Shown here piece by piece: positions 8,467-18,057 of a DNA stretch of 64,000 nt. Under the pieces are notes generated by a model. That model was not told the origin of the DNA. It searched no databases and saw only the letters and a program-made list of their open reading frames with translations. The DNA is taken from contig NZ_JAFBCW010000002.1 of assembly GCF_016907915.1 (NCBI RefSeq), positions 1 to 64,000 of the forward strand. The letters run 5' to 3'. Position 1 is the stretch's first letter. Each line of letters starts with the position of its first letter. Source of the stretch: Desulforadius tongensis (lineage in GTDB: Bacteria; Bacillota; Desulfotomaculia; Desulfotomaculales; Desulfohalotomaculaceae). Made by a program: the position numbers and the translations under genes.

Positions 8467-8943
8467 TTGTTTAATATAGGAGATAAAGTTGTTTATCCCA
8501 TGCATGGCGCCGGTATTATTGAAGCCATTGAGGAAAAAGAGGTGCTGGGTGAGAAACGCAAGTATTATATACTGCGTCTTCCCATGGGGGATATGAAAGT
8601 AATGATACCTATCAACGGTTCAAATGGTACGGGGCTGCGGCAGGTAATAGACGATAAAGGTGTACAGCGGGTTATAGATATACTGAGTGAAGATACCACC
8701 AGCATGTCATCCAATTGGAACAGACGCTACAGGGCTAATTTGGAAAAAATTAAAAGCGGCGATGTTTACGAAGTGGCTGAAGTAGTACGCAACCTTTTTA
8801 AAAGAGATAAGGAAAAAGGGCTGTCATCGGGGGAACGAAAGATGCTGGAAAATGCCCGGCAGATTTTAATTAGTGAACTGGTACTGGCTGCAGAAATGGA
8901 AGTGGATTCGGCGCAAACGCTGGTTGACAGCGCTCTGGCATAA
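8467..8943 (+). CDS. carD: CarD-family RNA polymerase-binding regulator
   Basis: CarD/CdnL proteins bind the RNA polymerase beta subunit and stabilise open complexes. The 158-aa sequence opens with FNIGDKVVYPMHGAGIIEAI, the RNAP-interaction domain shared with Mfd (about residues 1-60), followed by a helical DNA-binding domain. The TTG six bases after the G7 ribosome site is chosen over an ATG two codons upstream, which would touch the ribosome site. It is transcribed from two strong tandem promoters and ended by its own terminator, so it is a monocistronic, highly expressed gene. Confidence 0.93.
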   Translation: MFNIGDKVVYPMHGAGIIEAIEEKEVLGEKRKYYILRLPMGDMKVMIPINGSNGTGLRQVIDDKGVQRVIDILSEDTTSMSSNWNRRYRANLEKIKSGDVYEVAEVVRNLFKRDKEKGLSSGERKMLENARQILISELVLAAEMEVDSAQTLVDSALA

Positions 8944-8977
8944 CTACGCCAGAACTTTGTTCTGGCGTAGTTTGTTT
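8943..8977 (+). terminator. Terminator of carD
   Basis: A 12-bp perfect stem (ACTACGCCAGAA with TTCTGGCGTAGT) around a five-base loop, followed by TTGTTTT. The stem begins in the carD stop codon. Confidence 0.93.
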
Positions 8978-9029
8978 TAGTTTTAGGTATATATTTTACT
9001 AAAAACTGGCAGAAATGACTTGAAAGATA

Positions 9030-9059
9030 TTGAATTTATTAATACTAATTCACTATAAT
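9030..9059 (+). promoter_or_regulatory. Sigma-A promoter of the yacL-ispD-ispF operon
   Basis: TTGAAT and TATAAT with 18-bp spacing. Transcription would start about 45 bases before the yacL ATG. Confidence 0.75.
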
Positions 9060-9110
9060 GTATATAGCGTCCTAAAAATGCTTTATATTATCAACGGGGG
9101 GGTGAAGTGT

Positions 9111-10262
9111 ATGATTAAAAAGGCTATCAAAGGACTGTTGGTTTTATCGTTTTCGGTGATGAGTTTATATTTGGCCCTTTATGTTTTGGAACATGATATC
9201 GTATCTCTGCCCGGCGGCCTATCCCAATGGCTGAATATCGGTTTTATCGGTGTTGTTACTTTATTAGGGGCGCTGGCGGGTGTGCTGTTAACACCCTTTA
9301 TCATGAAGTTGGCCCTTTGGTTCACCGCGCATATAGATCAATACCTGGCTAAAACCCCCACCTCGGATCTGATAATGGGTACAGTGGGATTGATTTTTGG
9401 ACTTATAATTGCTAATTTATTAGGTTCTATTTTATCTTTCATGGGTCCTGTTGGTAAAATTGTCTGGCTTTTAAGTACAATTTTATTTGGTTACCTTGGT
9501 CTTTCGGTGGGAATTAAAAAGCGTGAAGAAATACTTGGTTTGATATCGAATCTCCTGCGGTTCGGCAAAGAAAAAACTTTTAAGACAGAAGCAAAGGGCG
9601 GCGGTTCGGTTAAGATACTGGATACCAGTGTTATTATCGACGGGCGCATTGCCGATCTCTGTGCCAGCGGCTTCATTGAAGGGGTTTTACTGGTGCCCAC
9701 ATTTGTGGTTGACGAGCTGAGGCATATTGCCGACTCTTCGGATGTATTAAAACGCAATCGCGGGCGCCGGGGGCTGGATATTTTAAACCACATGCGCAAA
9801 AACATGCCTGATGTTAAAGTGCAGATATACGATAACGTACGCAGTTTGGATGACATAGCCGAAGTGGATGCCAAACTGGTGAAATTGGCGGAAAAATTAA
9901 ATGCCAAGATTATGACCAATGACTTTAATCTCAATAAAGTTGCAGAGCTGCAGGGCGTTAAGGTGCTGAACATCAATGAGCTGGCCAATGCCGTTAAGCC
10001 CGTTGTACTGCCCAATGAAGAAATGGACGTTCAAGTGGTTAAAGATGGTAAGGAGTTTGGTCAGGGGCTGGCCTACCTGGATGACGGGACCATGATTGTA
10101 GTTGAAGGTGGGAAACGTTATATGAATCAAACCATCACGGTGGTGGTTACCAGCGTTCTGCAGACTGCGGCGGGGAGAATGATTTTTGCCAAACCTAAAA
10201 CGGATGATCGCCGCGGCGAGTCTTCCCCCCATTACAACAATGGAGTGAATGCCCTTGGCTAA
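9111..10262 (+). CDS. YacL-type membrane protein with PIN nuclease-like and TRAM domains
   Basis: A 383-aa protein with about four N-terminal transmembrane helices (to about residue 145), a PIN domain opening KILDTSVIIDGRI near residue 168, and a C-terminal TRAM RNA-binding domain (GQGLAYLDDGTMIVVEGGK). PIN domains are Mg-dependent RNases with acidic clusters; the aspartates here fit. Its substrate is unknown to me. The ATG after GGGGGGTGA is preferred to an upstream in-frame ATG without a ribosome site. The 3' end overlaps ispD by 14 bases, so the two are probably translationally coupled. Confidence 0.9.
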   Translation: MIKKAIKGLLVLSFSVMSLYLALYVLEHDIVSLPGGLSQWLNIGFIGVVTLLGALAGVLLTPFIMKLALWFTAHIDQYLAKTPTSDLIMGTVGLIFGLIIANLLGSILSFMGPVGKIVWLLSTILFGYLGLSVGIKKREEILGLISNLLRFGKEKTFKTEAKGGGSVKILDTSVIIDGRIADLCASGFIEGVLLVPTFVVDELRHIADSSDVLKRNRGRRGLDILNHMRKNMPDVKVQIYDNVRSLDDIAEVDAKLVKLAEKLNAKIMTNDFNLNKVAELQGVKVLNINELANAVKPVVLPNEEMDVQVVKDGKEFGQGLAYLDDGTMIVVEGGKRYMNQTITVVVTSVLQTAAGRMIFAKPKTDDRRGESSPHYNNGVNALG

Positions 10263-10962
10263 AGTATATGCGATAATTCCCGCTGCCGGTACCGGCAGCA
10301 GGATGGGTTCTAAAATAAAAAAACAGTACCTGCAGCTGCAGGGGCTGCCGGTGCTGGCTCATACTATAAATATTTTTGAAAAATGCCCCTTTGTAGATGG
10401 TATAGTGGTAGTTGTGGGTAAAGAAGATGTTTCCTGGTGCCGGCAAGAGATAATTGAGAAATATTCCTTTCAAAAAGTGCTGTCGGTGGTTCCCGGTGGG
10501 GACTGCCGGCAGCATTCGGTATATAACGGCCTGGTGTCGCTGCCGGCGGGCGAAGATGATGTTGTTATGGTACATGACGGGGCGAGGCCGCTGGTGACGG
10601 CGGATATACTGGCAGATGCCCTTTCGGCGGTCCGAAAAAACGATGCGGTGGCTGCTGCCGTGCCGGTGAAGGATACTATCAAACTGGCTGACGCTGAACA
10701 AAAAGTGATTGATACCCCGCCCCGGGAAAAACTTTGGGCGGTGCAAACACCGCAGGTATTTAAGTACCGGCTTTTAATGAAAGCCTACCGGCATGCCGCG
10801 GATAATGATTTTGCGGGAACAGACGATGCATCGCTGGTGGAAAAGCTGGGACATGCTGTTCACCTGGTTTCCGGCAGTTATGAAAATATAAAAATAACCA
10901 CCCGGGATGATATGCTGCTGGCTGAGTTAATACTAAAAAGGAGAGGGTGTGCTTGCGAGTAG
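10249..10962 (+). CDS. ispD: IspD, 2-C-methyl-D-erythritol 4-phosphate cytidylyltransferase
   Basis: Third step of the MEP isoprenoid pathway: joins CTP and MEP to give CDP-ME. The 237-aa protein has the nucleotide-binding PAAGTGSRMG loop near residue 10 and VHDGARPLV around the metal and CTP site. It overlaps yacL at its start and ispF at its end. A downstream TTG (two codons later) is an alternative start. Confidence 0.96.
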   Translation: MPLAKVYAIIPAAGTGSRMGSKIKKQYLQLQGLPVLAHTINIFEKCPFVDGIVVVVGKEDVSWCRQEIIEKYSFQKVLSVVPGGDCRQHSVYNGLVSLPAGEDDVVMVHDGARPLVTADILADALSAVRKNDAVAAAVPVKDTIKLADAEQKVIDTPPREKLWAVQTPQVFKYRLLMKAYRHAADNDFAGTDDASLVEKLGHAVHLVSGSYENIKITTRDDMLLAELILKRRGCACE

Positions 10963-11426
10963 GTATTGGTTACGATGTTCACAGGCTGGCTCCCGGCCGC
11001 CTGCTGGTTATTGGCGGGGTGGAGATACCATATCCGGCCGGTTTGGTCGGCCACTCCGATGCGGATGTGTTAACCCATGCCATTATGGATGCCCTGCTCG
11101 GTGCCGCCGGTGAGGGGGATATCGGCAGGCACTTTCCCGACAGTGATGAGAAGTATAAAGGAATATCCAGCATTAAACTGCTGCAGCGGGTGGGGGAAAT
11201 AATATCGGCGGCAGGGTACGCGGTAAACAACATAGACGGAATTATTATTGCCCAGGCCCCCCGCATGGCCCCTCATATACGGGCAATGGAGCAAAACATT
11301 GCCGGTGCGCTGGGAATTGAAATTAACAGGGTAAATATAAAAGCCACCACCACAGAAAAACTGGGCTTTGTGGGGCAGGGACAGGGGATGGCGGCCCAGG
11401 CCATTGCATCTTTAAATGAAGAATGA
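10953..11426 (+). CDS. ispF: IspF, 2-C-methyl-D-erythritol 2,4-cyclodiphosphate synthase
   Basis: Fifth step of the MEP pathway: cyclises CDP-ME 2-phosphate with loss of CMP. The 157-aa protein begins RVGIGYDVHRL with the zinc ligands D and H, and has the conserved HSDADVLTHA block. The TTG nine bases after AGGAG gives the family-typical N-terminus; a GTG two codons upstream lies too close to the ribosome site. It overlaps ispD by 10 bases. IspE and the other MEP genes are not in the window. Confidence 0.96.
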   Translation: MRVGIGYDVHRLAPGRLLVIGGVEIPYPAGLVGHSDADVLTHAIMDALLGAAGEGDIGRHFPDSDEKYKGISSIKLLQRVGEIISAAGYAVNNIDGIIIAQAPRMAPHIRAMEQNIAGALGIEINRVNIKATTTEKLGFVGQGQGMAAQAIASLNEE

Positions 11427-11469
11427 TTACAGCAATGCCCGGGCCCGGCAGGGTAACGTTTAGTTAAAG

Positions 11470-11499
11470 TTGATTGGCTTAAACCAATAATGTTATAAT
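11470..11499 (+). promoter_or_regulatory. Sigma-A promoter of gltX
   Basis: TTGATT and TATAAT with 18-bp spacing and an extended TGT. Two short palindromes, ACTCTACTAGAGT (11500-11512) and AGTATATACT (11514-11523), cover the expected start site and could bind a regulator. No T-box leader is present. Confidence 0.75.
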
Positions 11500-11555
11500 A
11501 CTCTACTAGAGTTAGTATATACTGTTTATTTTGGCAGCCAAAGGAGGAAATGATT

Positions 11556-13016
11556 TTGTCTGTTCGTGTAAGATTTGCGCCAAGTCCCACCGGGCCGCTG
11601 CACATTGGCGGAGCCCGTTCAGCTCTTTTTAACTGGCTTTTTGCCCGTCGTAACGGCGGCCAATTTATTGTCCGTATTGAAGATACCGATGTGGAACGCT
11701 CCAGCAGGGAATCGGAACAAAATATTTTAGATTCCTTAAAGTGGCTGGGATTGGACTGGGATGAAGGTGTCGAGGTGGGCGGCGAAAACGGCCCCTATCG
11801 TCAAATGGAAAGGCTGGATATTTACCGCCGCTATGCCCGCCAGCTTTTGGATTCCGGTAAGGCTTATTACTGTTACTGCACCGAAGAAGAACTGGCCAGG
11901 GAACGGGAAGAACTGCTGGCCAAAGGAGAGATGCCCCGCTACATGGGAAGGTGCCGCAGCCTTTCCCGGGAAGAGCGTGAAAAATTAGAAAGGGAAGGCC
12001 GCAGGCCGGTGCTGCGTTTTAAAGTGCCGGGGGATAAAACCGTTACCGTTAAAGATATGGTGCGGGGTGAAGTGGATTTTGACTGCAGCGGTATTGGCGA
12101 CTTTATAATAATGAAGTCCGAAGGAATACCGACGTATAACTTTGCGGTGGTGGTAGATGACCACTTAATGAACATAACCCATGTTATAAGGGCGGAGGAG
12201 CACCTGTCCAACACCCCCAGGCAGATTTTGGTATATGATGCGTTGGGGTGGGAAGTGCCTGTATTTGCCCATGTTTCTTTGATACTGGGGAAAGACCGCA
12301 GTAAAATGTCCAAACGTCACGGCGCCACATCCATTGAACAGTATAAGTCCATGGGCTACCTGCCGGAAGCACTGGTTAACTTTTTAGCCCTGCTGGGGTG
12401 GTCCCCGGGTGGGGAAGAAGAAGTTTTCTCCATAGAAGAGTTGAAGAAACTGTTTTCGCTGGACAGGGTTTCCAAGAGCCCGGCGGTATTTGACATGGAA
12501 AAACTGAACTGGTTAAACGGGATTTATATTCGTCAGGGCAGCATTGAAGATATTACTAAAATCTGCCTGCCCTATTTACAAAAGGCCGGGTATGTTCCCG
12601 CTGACCCCGCTCCGGAGGATATAGAACATGCTCAAAGGATTGTGGCGGTCACAAGGGATTATTTGATCAATGCTTCGGAAATAGTTGACCATGTGGATAT
12701 TTTTTATGCCGACAGTGTAAAACTGGAGGATGAGAAGGCGAGAGAGGTAATTGCCCAGGAACAAGTACCCCAGGTGATGCGTGCTTTAAAGGAAAAACTT
12801 TACGCAGCGGGTACGCTGGAAGAAGATGTGGTTAAGAAGATGCTGAAGGAACTGACCAAAGAACTGGGCTTTGGCGGTAAAAAAGTTTACATGCCCCTGC
12901 GGGTGGCTTTGACAGGAAAAACCCACGGCCCGGAACTGTATCAGATAATTCCTATTTTAGGGATAGAAGGTACTGTGAAGAGGCTTAATGCGGTGCTTGA
13001 AGGCAGGCTGCAGTAA
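11556..13016 (+). CDS. gltX: GltX, glutamyl-tRNA synthetase
   Basis: Charges tRNA-Glu. In many Firmicutes it also misacylates tRNA-Gln for GatCAB; whether that holds here cannot be told from this window. The 486-aa class I synthetase has the HIGH-type motif [11 protein letters not shown] at the N-terminus and KMSKR ([10 protein letters not shown], about residue 250). The TTG eight bases after AGGAGG is preferred to the ATG two codons upstream, which sits two bases from the ribosome site. It heads the gltX-cysE-cysS-mrnC group. Confidence 0.96.
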   Translation: MSVRVRFAPSPTGPLHIGGARSALFNWLFARRNGGQFIVRIEDTDVERSSRESEQNILDSLKWLGLDWDEGVEVGGENGPYRQMERLDIYRRYARQLLDSGKAYYCYCTEEELAREREELLAKGEMPRYMGRCRSLSREEREKLEREGRRPVLRFKVPGDKTVTVKDMVRGEVDFDCSGIGDFIIMKSEGIPTYNFAVVVDDHLMNITHVIRAEEHLSNTPRQILVYDALGWEVPVFAHVSLILGKDRSKMSKRHGATSIEQYKSMGYLPEALVNFLALLGWSPGGEEEVFSIEELKKLFSLDRVSKSPAVFDMEKLNWLNGIYIRQGSIEDITKICLPYLQKAGYVPADPAPEDIEHAQRIVAVTRDYLINASEIVDHVDIFYADSVKLEDEKAREVIAQEQVPQVMRALKEKLYAAGTLEEDVVKKMLKELTKELGFGGKKVYMPLRVALTGKTHGPELYQIIPILGIEGTVKRLNAVLEGRLQ

Positions 13017-13104
13017 TAAATAAGGACAAACATTCGGTTCATAAGTGGCGCTATCAGAGGATGAAAATTTCAGGGTAGTAAAGCTAAATGAGAGGGGTTG
13101 CGCC

Positions 13105-13797
13105 ATGTTTGAAAGGATTAAAAAAGACATTAAAGTTGTTTTTGAGCGTGACCCGGCGGCAAAAAGTGTGCTGGAAGTAGTGCTTACGTACCCGGGCTTA
13201 CATGCTATTATGCTGCACCGGGTTGCCCACTGGCTGTATAAAAGAAAGAGGTTTCTTTTAGCCCGCATCATTTCCCAGTTCAGCCGCTTTTTGACCGGGA
13301 TTGAAATTCACCCCGGGGCTAAAATCGGTGAAGGCTTGTTTATAGACCACGGGGCCGGTGTGGTAATAGGAGAAACGGCAGAAATTGGGGATAACGTGAC
13401 CATATACCAGGGGGTAACCTTGGGCGGCACCGGTAAAGAAAAGGGCAAGCGCCACCCCACCATTGGTAACAATGTGGTGATTAGTTCCGGCGCTAAAGTA
13501 CTGGGCTCCTTTACCGTGGGTGATAACGTTAAGATTGGCGCCGGTTCGGTGGTGTTAAAACCGGTGCCTCCCAACTGCACTGTGGTGGGCGTGCCGGGGA
13601 AAGTGGTGGTAAGAAACGGCGAAAAGGTACCCAAGGTACCGGAAATTGATCTGCGGCATGACCTGCTGCCCGACCCGGTGGCTGATGCCCTTTCTGCAAT
13701 GAACGAAGGGATACGGCAGTTAGAAAAAAGGGTGGATGAACTGGAAAGAGAAAATGCTGTTTTGAAATCCAAACTTCAAGGGGGCCAAGGTTTGTGA
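13105..13797 (+). CDS. cysE: CysE, serine O-acetyltransferase
   Basis: Makes O-acetylserine from serine and acetyl-CoA, the first step of cysteine synthesis. The 230-aa protein has the short N-terminal helical domain, then left-handed beta-helix hexapeptide repeats ([18 protein letters not shown] onward) with the catalytic DHG histidine, and a C-terminal coiled coil ([19 protein letters not shown]). The ATG with GAGAGGGG upstream is used. Twenty more in-frame codons upstream lack a ribosome site. The stop overlaps the cysS start. Confidence 0.94.
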   Translation: MFERIKKDIKVVFERDPAAKSVLEVVLTYPGLHAIMLHRVAHWLYKRKRFLLARIISQFSRFLTGIEIHPGAKIGEGLFIDHGAGVVIGETAEIGDNVTIYQGVTLGGTGKEKGKRHPTIGNNVVISSGAKVLGSFTVGDNVKIGAGSVVLKPVPPNCTVVGVPGKVVVRNGEKVPKVPEIDLRHDLLPDPVADALSAMNEGIRQLEKRVDELERENAVLKSKLQGGQGL

Positions 13798-15260
13798 TAG
13801 AGGTATACAATACTTTAACCAGGCAAAAAGAAAAACTGGAACCCGGGCAGCCTGGCCGGGTAAGTATGTACGTGTGCGGCCCGACAACATACAACTATAT
13901 ACACCTGGGCAATGCACGGCCTTTGGTGGTATTTGACACTGTGCGTCGTTATCTTTTGTATAAAGGATATAAAGTGACATACATACAAAACTTTACCGAT
14001 GTGGATGACAAGATAATCAAAAGGGCCGGTGAAGAGGGAGAGGAACCCCTTGACCTGGCCCAGCGGTATATTAATGAATATTTTACCGATGCCGACGCCC
14101 TGCATGTGATGAGGGCGGATAAGCATCCCAAAGTGTCGGAACACATAACAGAAATTATAGAACTGATTCAAAAATTAATAGCTGACGGTTATGCTTATAA
14201 CGTTGACGGGGATGTATTCTTTGAAGTGCGGAAATTTCCCGGTTACGGTAAACTGTCCGGGCGTTCCTTGGACGAAATGCAGGCCGGGGCCAGGGTGGAA
14301 GTGAACGAAATAAAAAGGGATCCCATGGATTTTGCACTGTGGAAAAAGGCCAAACCTGGTGAGCCCAGCTGGCCCAGCCCATGGGGAGACGGGCGTCCCG
14401 GCTGGCATATAGAGTGTTCGGCCATGGCATTAAAATACCTGGGGTCCGGGTTTGACATACACGGTGGGGGGTATGATTTGATTTTCCCGCACCATGAAAA
14501 TGAAATTGCCCAGTCGGAGGCGGCAGCAAAGAAACCCTTTGCCCGGTACTGGATGCACAACGGTTTTATCACTGTAAACAAGGAAAAGATGTCCAAGTCC
14601 CTGGGCAATTTTTTCTTGGTAAGAGAAATACTGGACAAATTTCCCGGTGAAGTGGTGCGCTTTTACCTGCTTTCCACCCATTACCGCAGCCCGCTGGATT
14701 TTGATGACGAAAAACTGGCTGCCAGCCAGCGCGGGTTGGAGCGGTTGAAAAACAGTTATGCGCGGCTGAGTGAGGCGCTGGCCGGCACCGGGGCGGATGA
14801 TGGGGCGGCGGGGGAAGAAGAGCGGCAGTTTGCTCTCAAGCTGGATCAGTTGAAGGAATCCTTTGAAGCAGCCATGGATGACGATTTTAACACCGCTTTG
14901 GCCATCGCCGTTTGGTTTGACCTGGCCAAGGAGATAAATGTATATTTAAATAAGTTTTCGCCCGGCGGACCTGGGGCATCCCCGGAATTATTAAAACAGG
15001 CAGAAAAGCTGTTTGCCGTTTTTAACCGGGTGCTGGGTGTTTTTAAAGAAGACCCTTCCACCGGCAGGGTGGTGTTGAACGAAAACGAAGATTCCGGGAA
15101 TAATGATTTAGTGGATAAGTTAATAGAGTTAATTGTTGACATCCGCCAGCAGGCCCGTAAAAAGAAGGATTGGGATACCGCTGATGCCATAAGGGACGGT
15201 CTGAAAGAACTGGGTATAACTTTGCAGGACACCCCCCAAGGCGTTAAGTGGAAAAAGTAA
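13794..15260 (+). CDS. cysS: CysS, cysteinyl-tRNA synthetase
   Basis: Charges tRNA-Cys. The 488-aa class I enzyme has the zinc-site opening [19 protein letters not shown], which includes the HIGH-type motif, and KMSKSLGN near residue 266. The GTG start overlaps the cysE stop (GTGA), so translation is coupled and cysteine supply and use are matched. No T-box precedes cysE or cysS, unlike Bacillus. Confidence 0.97.
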   Translation: MIEVYNTLTRQKEKLEPGQPGRVSMYVCGPTTYNYIHLGNARPLVVFDTVRRYLLYKGYKVTYIQNFTDVDDKIIKRAGEEGEEPLDLAQRYINEYFTDADALHVMRADKHPKVSEHITEIIELIQKLIADGYAYNVDGDVFFEVRKFPGYGKLSGRSLDEMQAGARVEVNEIKRDPMDFALWKKAKPGEPSWPSPWGDGRPGWHIECSAMALKYLGSGFDIHGGGYDLIFPHHENEIAQSEAAAKKPFARYWMHNGFITVNKEKMSKSLGNFFLVREILDKFPGEVVRFYLLSTHYRSPLDFDDEKLAASQRGLERLKNSYARLSEALAGTGADDGAAGEEERQFALKLDQLKESFEAAMDDDFNTALAIAVWFDLAKEINVYLNKFSPGGPGASPELLKQAEKLFAVFNRVLGVFKEDPSTGRVVLNENEDSGNNDLVDKLIELIVDIRQQARKKKDWDTADAIRDGLKELGITLQDTPQGVKWKK

Positions 15261-15269
15261 CGGTGATTT

Positions 15270-15698
15270 ATGAATAAAATAAATTTTACTGATCAATCTA
15301 TGGAAAATCCTCACCTGCTGCCGCCCCAGGCCCTGGCCTATATTGGGGATGCGGTGTATGAACTGGCGGTGCGGCGGTATTTAATAGCTAAAGGTACGGT
15401 GAAGGTTAATCAACTGCACACCCAGGCGGTTGAGTATGTCCGGGCCGGCGCCCAGGCGGAGGCTTTATTGGCGTTGGAAGATGTGCTCACAGATGAGGAG
15501 AAAAGTGTGGTGCGGCGGGGGAGAAATACCAAGTTATTGCATATCCCCAAGGGAGCCGGGGTGATGGAGTATCGCTACAGCACGGCCTTTGAAAGTTTAA
15601 TCGGCTTTTTGTATTTAAAGGGTGATATACAGAGATTAAATGAAATTTTACAGCTGGCCGGAGAGGTTATTTCCGGTGCTGGCAGCAAAAAAGCATAG
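15270..15698 (+). CDS. mrnC: MrnC, Mini-ribonuclease III
   Basis: Mini-III matures 23S rRNA by cutting the double-stranded end-pairing helix. The 142-aa protein is a bare RNase III catalytic domain without dsRBD. It has YIGDAVYELAVRRYL (signature with catalytic acid) and the later YRYSTAFESLIGFLYL metal-binding helix. The ATG lies nine bases after cysS; the ribosome site (GGTGAT) is weak, so coupling to cysS is likely. cysS-mrnC-rlmB-rae1 is a usual Firmicutes order. Confidence 0.95.
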   Translation: MNKINFTDQSMENPHLLPPQALAYIGDAVYELAVRRYLIAKGTVKVNQLHTQAVEYVRAGAQAEALLALEDVLTDEEKSVVRRGRNTKLLHIPKGAGVMEYRYSTAFESLIGFLYLKGDIQRLNEILQLAGEVISGAGSKKA

Positions 15699-15739
15699 CA
15701 TTTGACAAACTTTGAATTTTTTACTGGGTAGGAGTTGAT

Positions 15740-15833
15740 GTGCCCTGCAGAAATAATGCCCTTTTTCTGTGGGGTGCAGTTTGCTAAAACCCTTAAAATC
15801 AAGATACCATTTTTCAGGTTAGGATAAGGAGAG
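15740..15833 (+). other. thyX leader: hairpin plus dispersed TTTTTCAGG motif
   Basis: TGCCCTGCAGAAA and TTTCTGTGGGGTGCA form a 12-13 bp imperfect hairpin. About 20 bases later comes AAGATACCATTTTTCAGG (15801-15818), identical over 18 nt to a copy in front of cwlD. Including the following TTAGGATAAGGAG the match is 28 of 31. The motif overlaps the approach to the thyX ribosome site. Function unknown. Confidence 0.6.
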
Positions 15834-15837
15834 TAAT

Positions 15838-16587
15838 ATGGGAAGTACATTTGCAAAAGTTAAACTGCTGCGCCATACCCCGGACCCGGAAGAACTGGTG
15901 GCCATGAGCGCCAGGCTTTGTTACTCCGCTGCTTCCATTGAAGAAATAGCGGAGGGAGTAAGCCGGGAAAATCAAGCCGGGTTTATAAAAAAAATAATGA
16001 GCATGGGGCATCTAACAGTGCTGGAGCATGTTTCTTTCACCTTCGGTATTGAAGGTGTATCCAGGAGCATGCTGGCGCAGATCACCAGGCATCGCATTGC
16101 CAGTTTCAGTGTGCAATCCCAGCGCTACGTAGGTGAAACCACCTCTCAAAACCGGGGGGATACCTTTGGATTTATAGTGCCGGAAAAGGTAAAGCAGCTG
16201 GGGGAAGAAGCGGTGGAGGAGTTCTGCAGTCAAATGAGTCAAATCCAGCGCTGGTATGACGGTTGGGTGGAGAGTTTTGGCGGCCGGCGTTCCGGTTATG
16301 AGGATGCCCGCTTTGTACTGCCGAACGCTGCCGAAACAAAAATTATCGTCACCATGAATGCCCGGGAGTTAATACACTTCTTTAAACTGCGCTGCTGCAA
16401 TCGTGCCCAGTGGGAAATCCGGGCGGTGGCCAATGAAATGCTGAGACAGGTGAAAAAGGTAGCTCCCACCATTTTTAAAGAGGCCGGGCCCGGCTGCGTA
16501 AGCGGTCCCTGTCCCGAAGGGCAGTTTAGCTGCGGGAAGGCCGAAGAGGTAAGAAATTATTATTTGAATGATGCGGAAGAAATATAG
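15838..16587 (+). CDS. thyX: ThyX, flavin-dependent thymidylate synthase
   Basis: Converts dUMP to dTMP using methylene-tetrahydrofolate with FAD and NADPH. The 249-aa sequence contains the ThyX signature RHRX7S (R84-H85-R86 to S94) plus a following QR, and the C-terminal domain typical of the family. The ATG follows AAGGAGAG. Its presence suggests dTMP may be made without ThyA, though ThyA elsewhere cannot be excluded. It is inserted between mrnC and rlmB, with its own leader. Confidence 0.97.
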   Translation: MGSTFAKVKLLRHTPDPEELVAMSARLCYSAASIEEIAEGVSRENQAGFIKKIMSMGHLTVLEHVSFTFGIEGVSRSMLAQITRHRIASFSVQSQRYVGETTSQNRGDTFGFIVPEKVKQLGEEAVEEFCSQMSQIQRWYDGWVESFGGRRSGYEDARFVLPNAAETKIIVTMNARELIHFFKLRCCNRAQWEIRAVANEMLRQVKKVAPTIFKEAGPGCVSGPCPEGQFSCGKAEEVRNYYLNDAEEI

Positions 16588-16611
16588 TTTATAAAGAAAC
16601 TGGTGAGGTTT

Positions 16612-17358
16612 ATGTCGCAAGATATTATTATTGGCCGCAATGCGGTGCGTGAAGCCCTGCGCGCCGGGCGATCCATAAATAAAATAATGCTGGCTTCCGA
16701 AAATAAATCCGGCCCGGTGAAAGAAATAATTGACCTGGCCAGAGAAAATAAAGTGCCGGTACAAAATGTTGATCGAAAACAGCTGGACAAACTGGCCGGC
16801 GGCCGGCACCAGGGTGTGGTGGCCGTGGCGGCAGCAAAAGATTATGCTGATTTGGATGATATGCTGGAGGCGGCAGAAAAGCAGGGTCCGCCTTTTTTAA
16901 TCCTGCTGGACGAGATTAACGATCCTCACAACCTGGGGGCGATAATACGTACAGCCGATGCCGCCGGCGTGCACGGTGTGATTATTCCCCGGAGGCGCTC
17001 GGTGCAGCTGACGGCTGCGGTGGCCAAGGCTTCCGCCGGTGCTGTGGAACATGTACCGGTGGCCAGGGTGACAAATTTATCGCAAACCATTAAAAAGCTG
17101 CAGCGCAGGGGCATTTGGGTAGTGGGTGCGGATATGGATGGCCAGCAGCTGCACTGGGACGCACCGCTGGATGGACCGGTGGCCCTGGTGATCGGTGGAG
17201 AAGGAAAGGGTTTGGGCCGGCTGGTTAAAGAGAACTGTGATATGGTGGTCAAGCTGCCCATGCGGGGCAGGATTAATTCATTAAATGCCTCGGTGGCCGC
17301 CGCTTTACTGGCATATGAGGTTGTGCGGCAGCGGACAAAGGGAGCAGACAATGCCTGA
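16612..17358 (+). CDS. rlmB: RlmB-type 23S rRNA 2'-O-ribose methyltransferase (SpoU family)
   Basis: Methylates a 23S rRNA ribose (Gm2251 in E. coli numbering). The 248-aa protein has an N-terminal substrate-binding domain (IIIGRNAVREAL) and a C-terminal SPOUT knot with DEINDPHNLGAIIRTADA (motif 1), GGEGKGL (motif 2) and NSLNASVAAALLAYE (motif 3). The ATG is chosen over a GTG three codons upstream inside the ribosome site. It overlaps rae1 by 8 bases. Confidence 0.94.
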   Translation: MSQDIIIGRNAVREALRAGRSINKIMLASENKSGPVKEIIDLARENKVPVQNVDRKQLDKLAGGRHQGVVAVAAAKDYADLDDMLEAAEKQGPPFLILLDEINDPHNLGAIIRTADAAGVHGVIIPRRRSVQLTAAVAKASAGAVEHVPVARVTNLSQTIKKLQRRGIWVVGADMDGQQLHWDAPLDGPVALVIGGEGKGLGRLVKENCDMVVKLPMRGRINSLNASVAAALLAYEVVRQRTKGADNA

Positions 17359-17863
17359 TTACTATGTAATTGACGGTTACAACATTATTCATGCCTGGCC
17401 GGGTTTTAAAGCAATAAGAGAAAACTCCCTGGAACACTCCAGGGACAAATTAATTGAGATGATGTCTGACTTTGCCGCTTCCACCGGCAGTAAAGTAACC
17501 ATAGTTTTTGATGCCCATCAAGTAAAGACCGGCATTGAACATACGGAAAAAGTATACAATATTGAAGTTTATTATACCGGTAAAGATGAAACTGCCGACA
17601 GCCTTATTGAAAGATTGGTTGGTGACCTTTATAAAAAGGGCAAAGTTTATGTGGCCACATCTGATTGGGACGAGCAGCGAATAATTTTTGGACGGGGGGC
17701 TTATCGATTAACGCCGAAGGAATTATTAAAACAGGTAAATGATGTAAAAAAAGAAGCCCGACGTCACGCCAGGCAGTCTTTGCCCGCGGAGGATTACCTG
17801 GAAAATCGCCTGCAGGAAGAGGTACTGCGCAAGTTCGAGCAGTGGAGACGGCGAAAAAAGTGA
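17351..17863 (+). CDS. rae1: Rae1/YacP, NYN-domain ribosome-associated endoribonuclease
   Basis: In B. subtilis, Rae1 cuts mRNA in the ribosomal A site. The 170-aa protein begins DYYVIDGYNIIHAW, the NYN/PIN-like nuclease start with its first catalytic aspartate, and has a second acidic cluster (GKDETADSLIERLV) and ATSDWDEQ. The C-terminus is basic and could contact rRNA. The ATG overlaps the rlmB stop, with AAAGGGAG upstream. Confidence 0.9.
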   Translation: MPDYYVIDGYNIIHAWPGFKAIRENSLEHSRDKLIEMMSDFAASTGSKVTIVFDAHQVKTGIEHTEKVYNIEVYYTGKDETADSLIERLVGDLYKKGKVYVATSDWDEQRIIFGRGAYRLTPKELLKQVNDVKKEARRHARQSLPAEDYLENRLQEEVLRKFEQWRRRKK

Positions 17864-17891
17864 CACCGGCGGCGGACTTAATCTTTTCTAG

Positions 17892-17921
17892 TTGACTACT
17901 GTTTTTGTTTTCGGGTATAAT
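17892..17921 (+). promoter_or_regulatory. Sigma-A promoter of sigH
   Basis: TTGACT and TATAAT with 18-bp spacing, giving an untranslated leader of about 130 bases. In B. subtilis sigH is repressed by AbrB; no AbrB site can be read from sequence alone. Confidence 0.78.
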
Positions 17922-18057
17922 TGTAAGCGGTATAGACTTGTCTGCAGAAATTGTTTACGTACTTAATCTGTCGAATTATTGCGGCAGTTTAAGTGATTTT
18001 TTGTTTTCAATGCTTTTAAGGTTTTTTCTAAATGAGAATAGAAAGCGGGGCGATGTG

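Noticed and set aside
13045-13104. 20-codon N-terminal extension of CysE
   Set aside because: No ribosome site upstream, while GAGAGGGG fits the ATG at 13105.
17905-18057. 51-codon N-terminal extension of SigH
   Set aside because: It overlaps the sigH promoter and leader, has no ribosome site, and the ATG at 18058 gives normal length.
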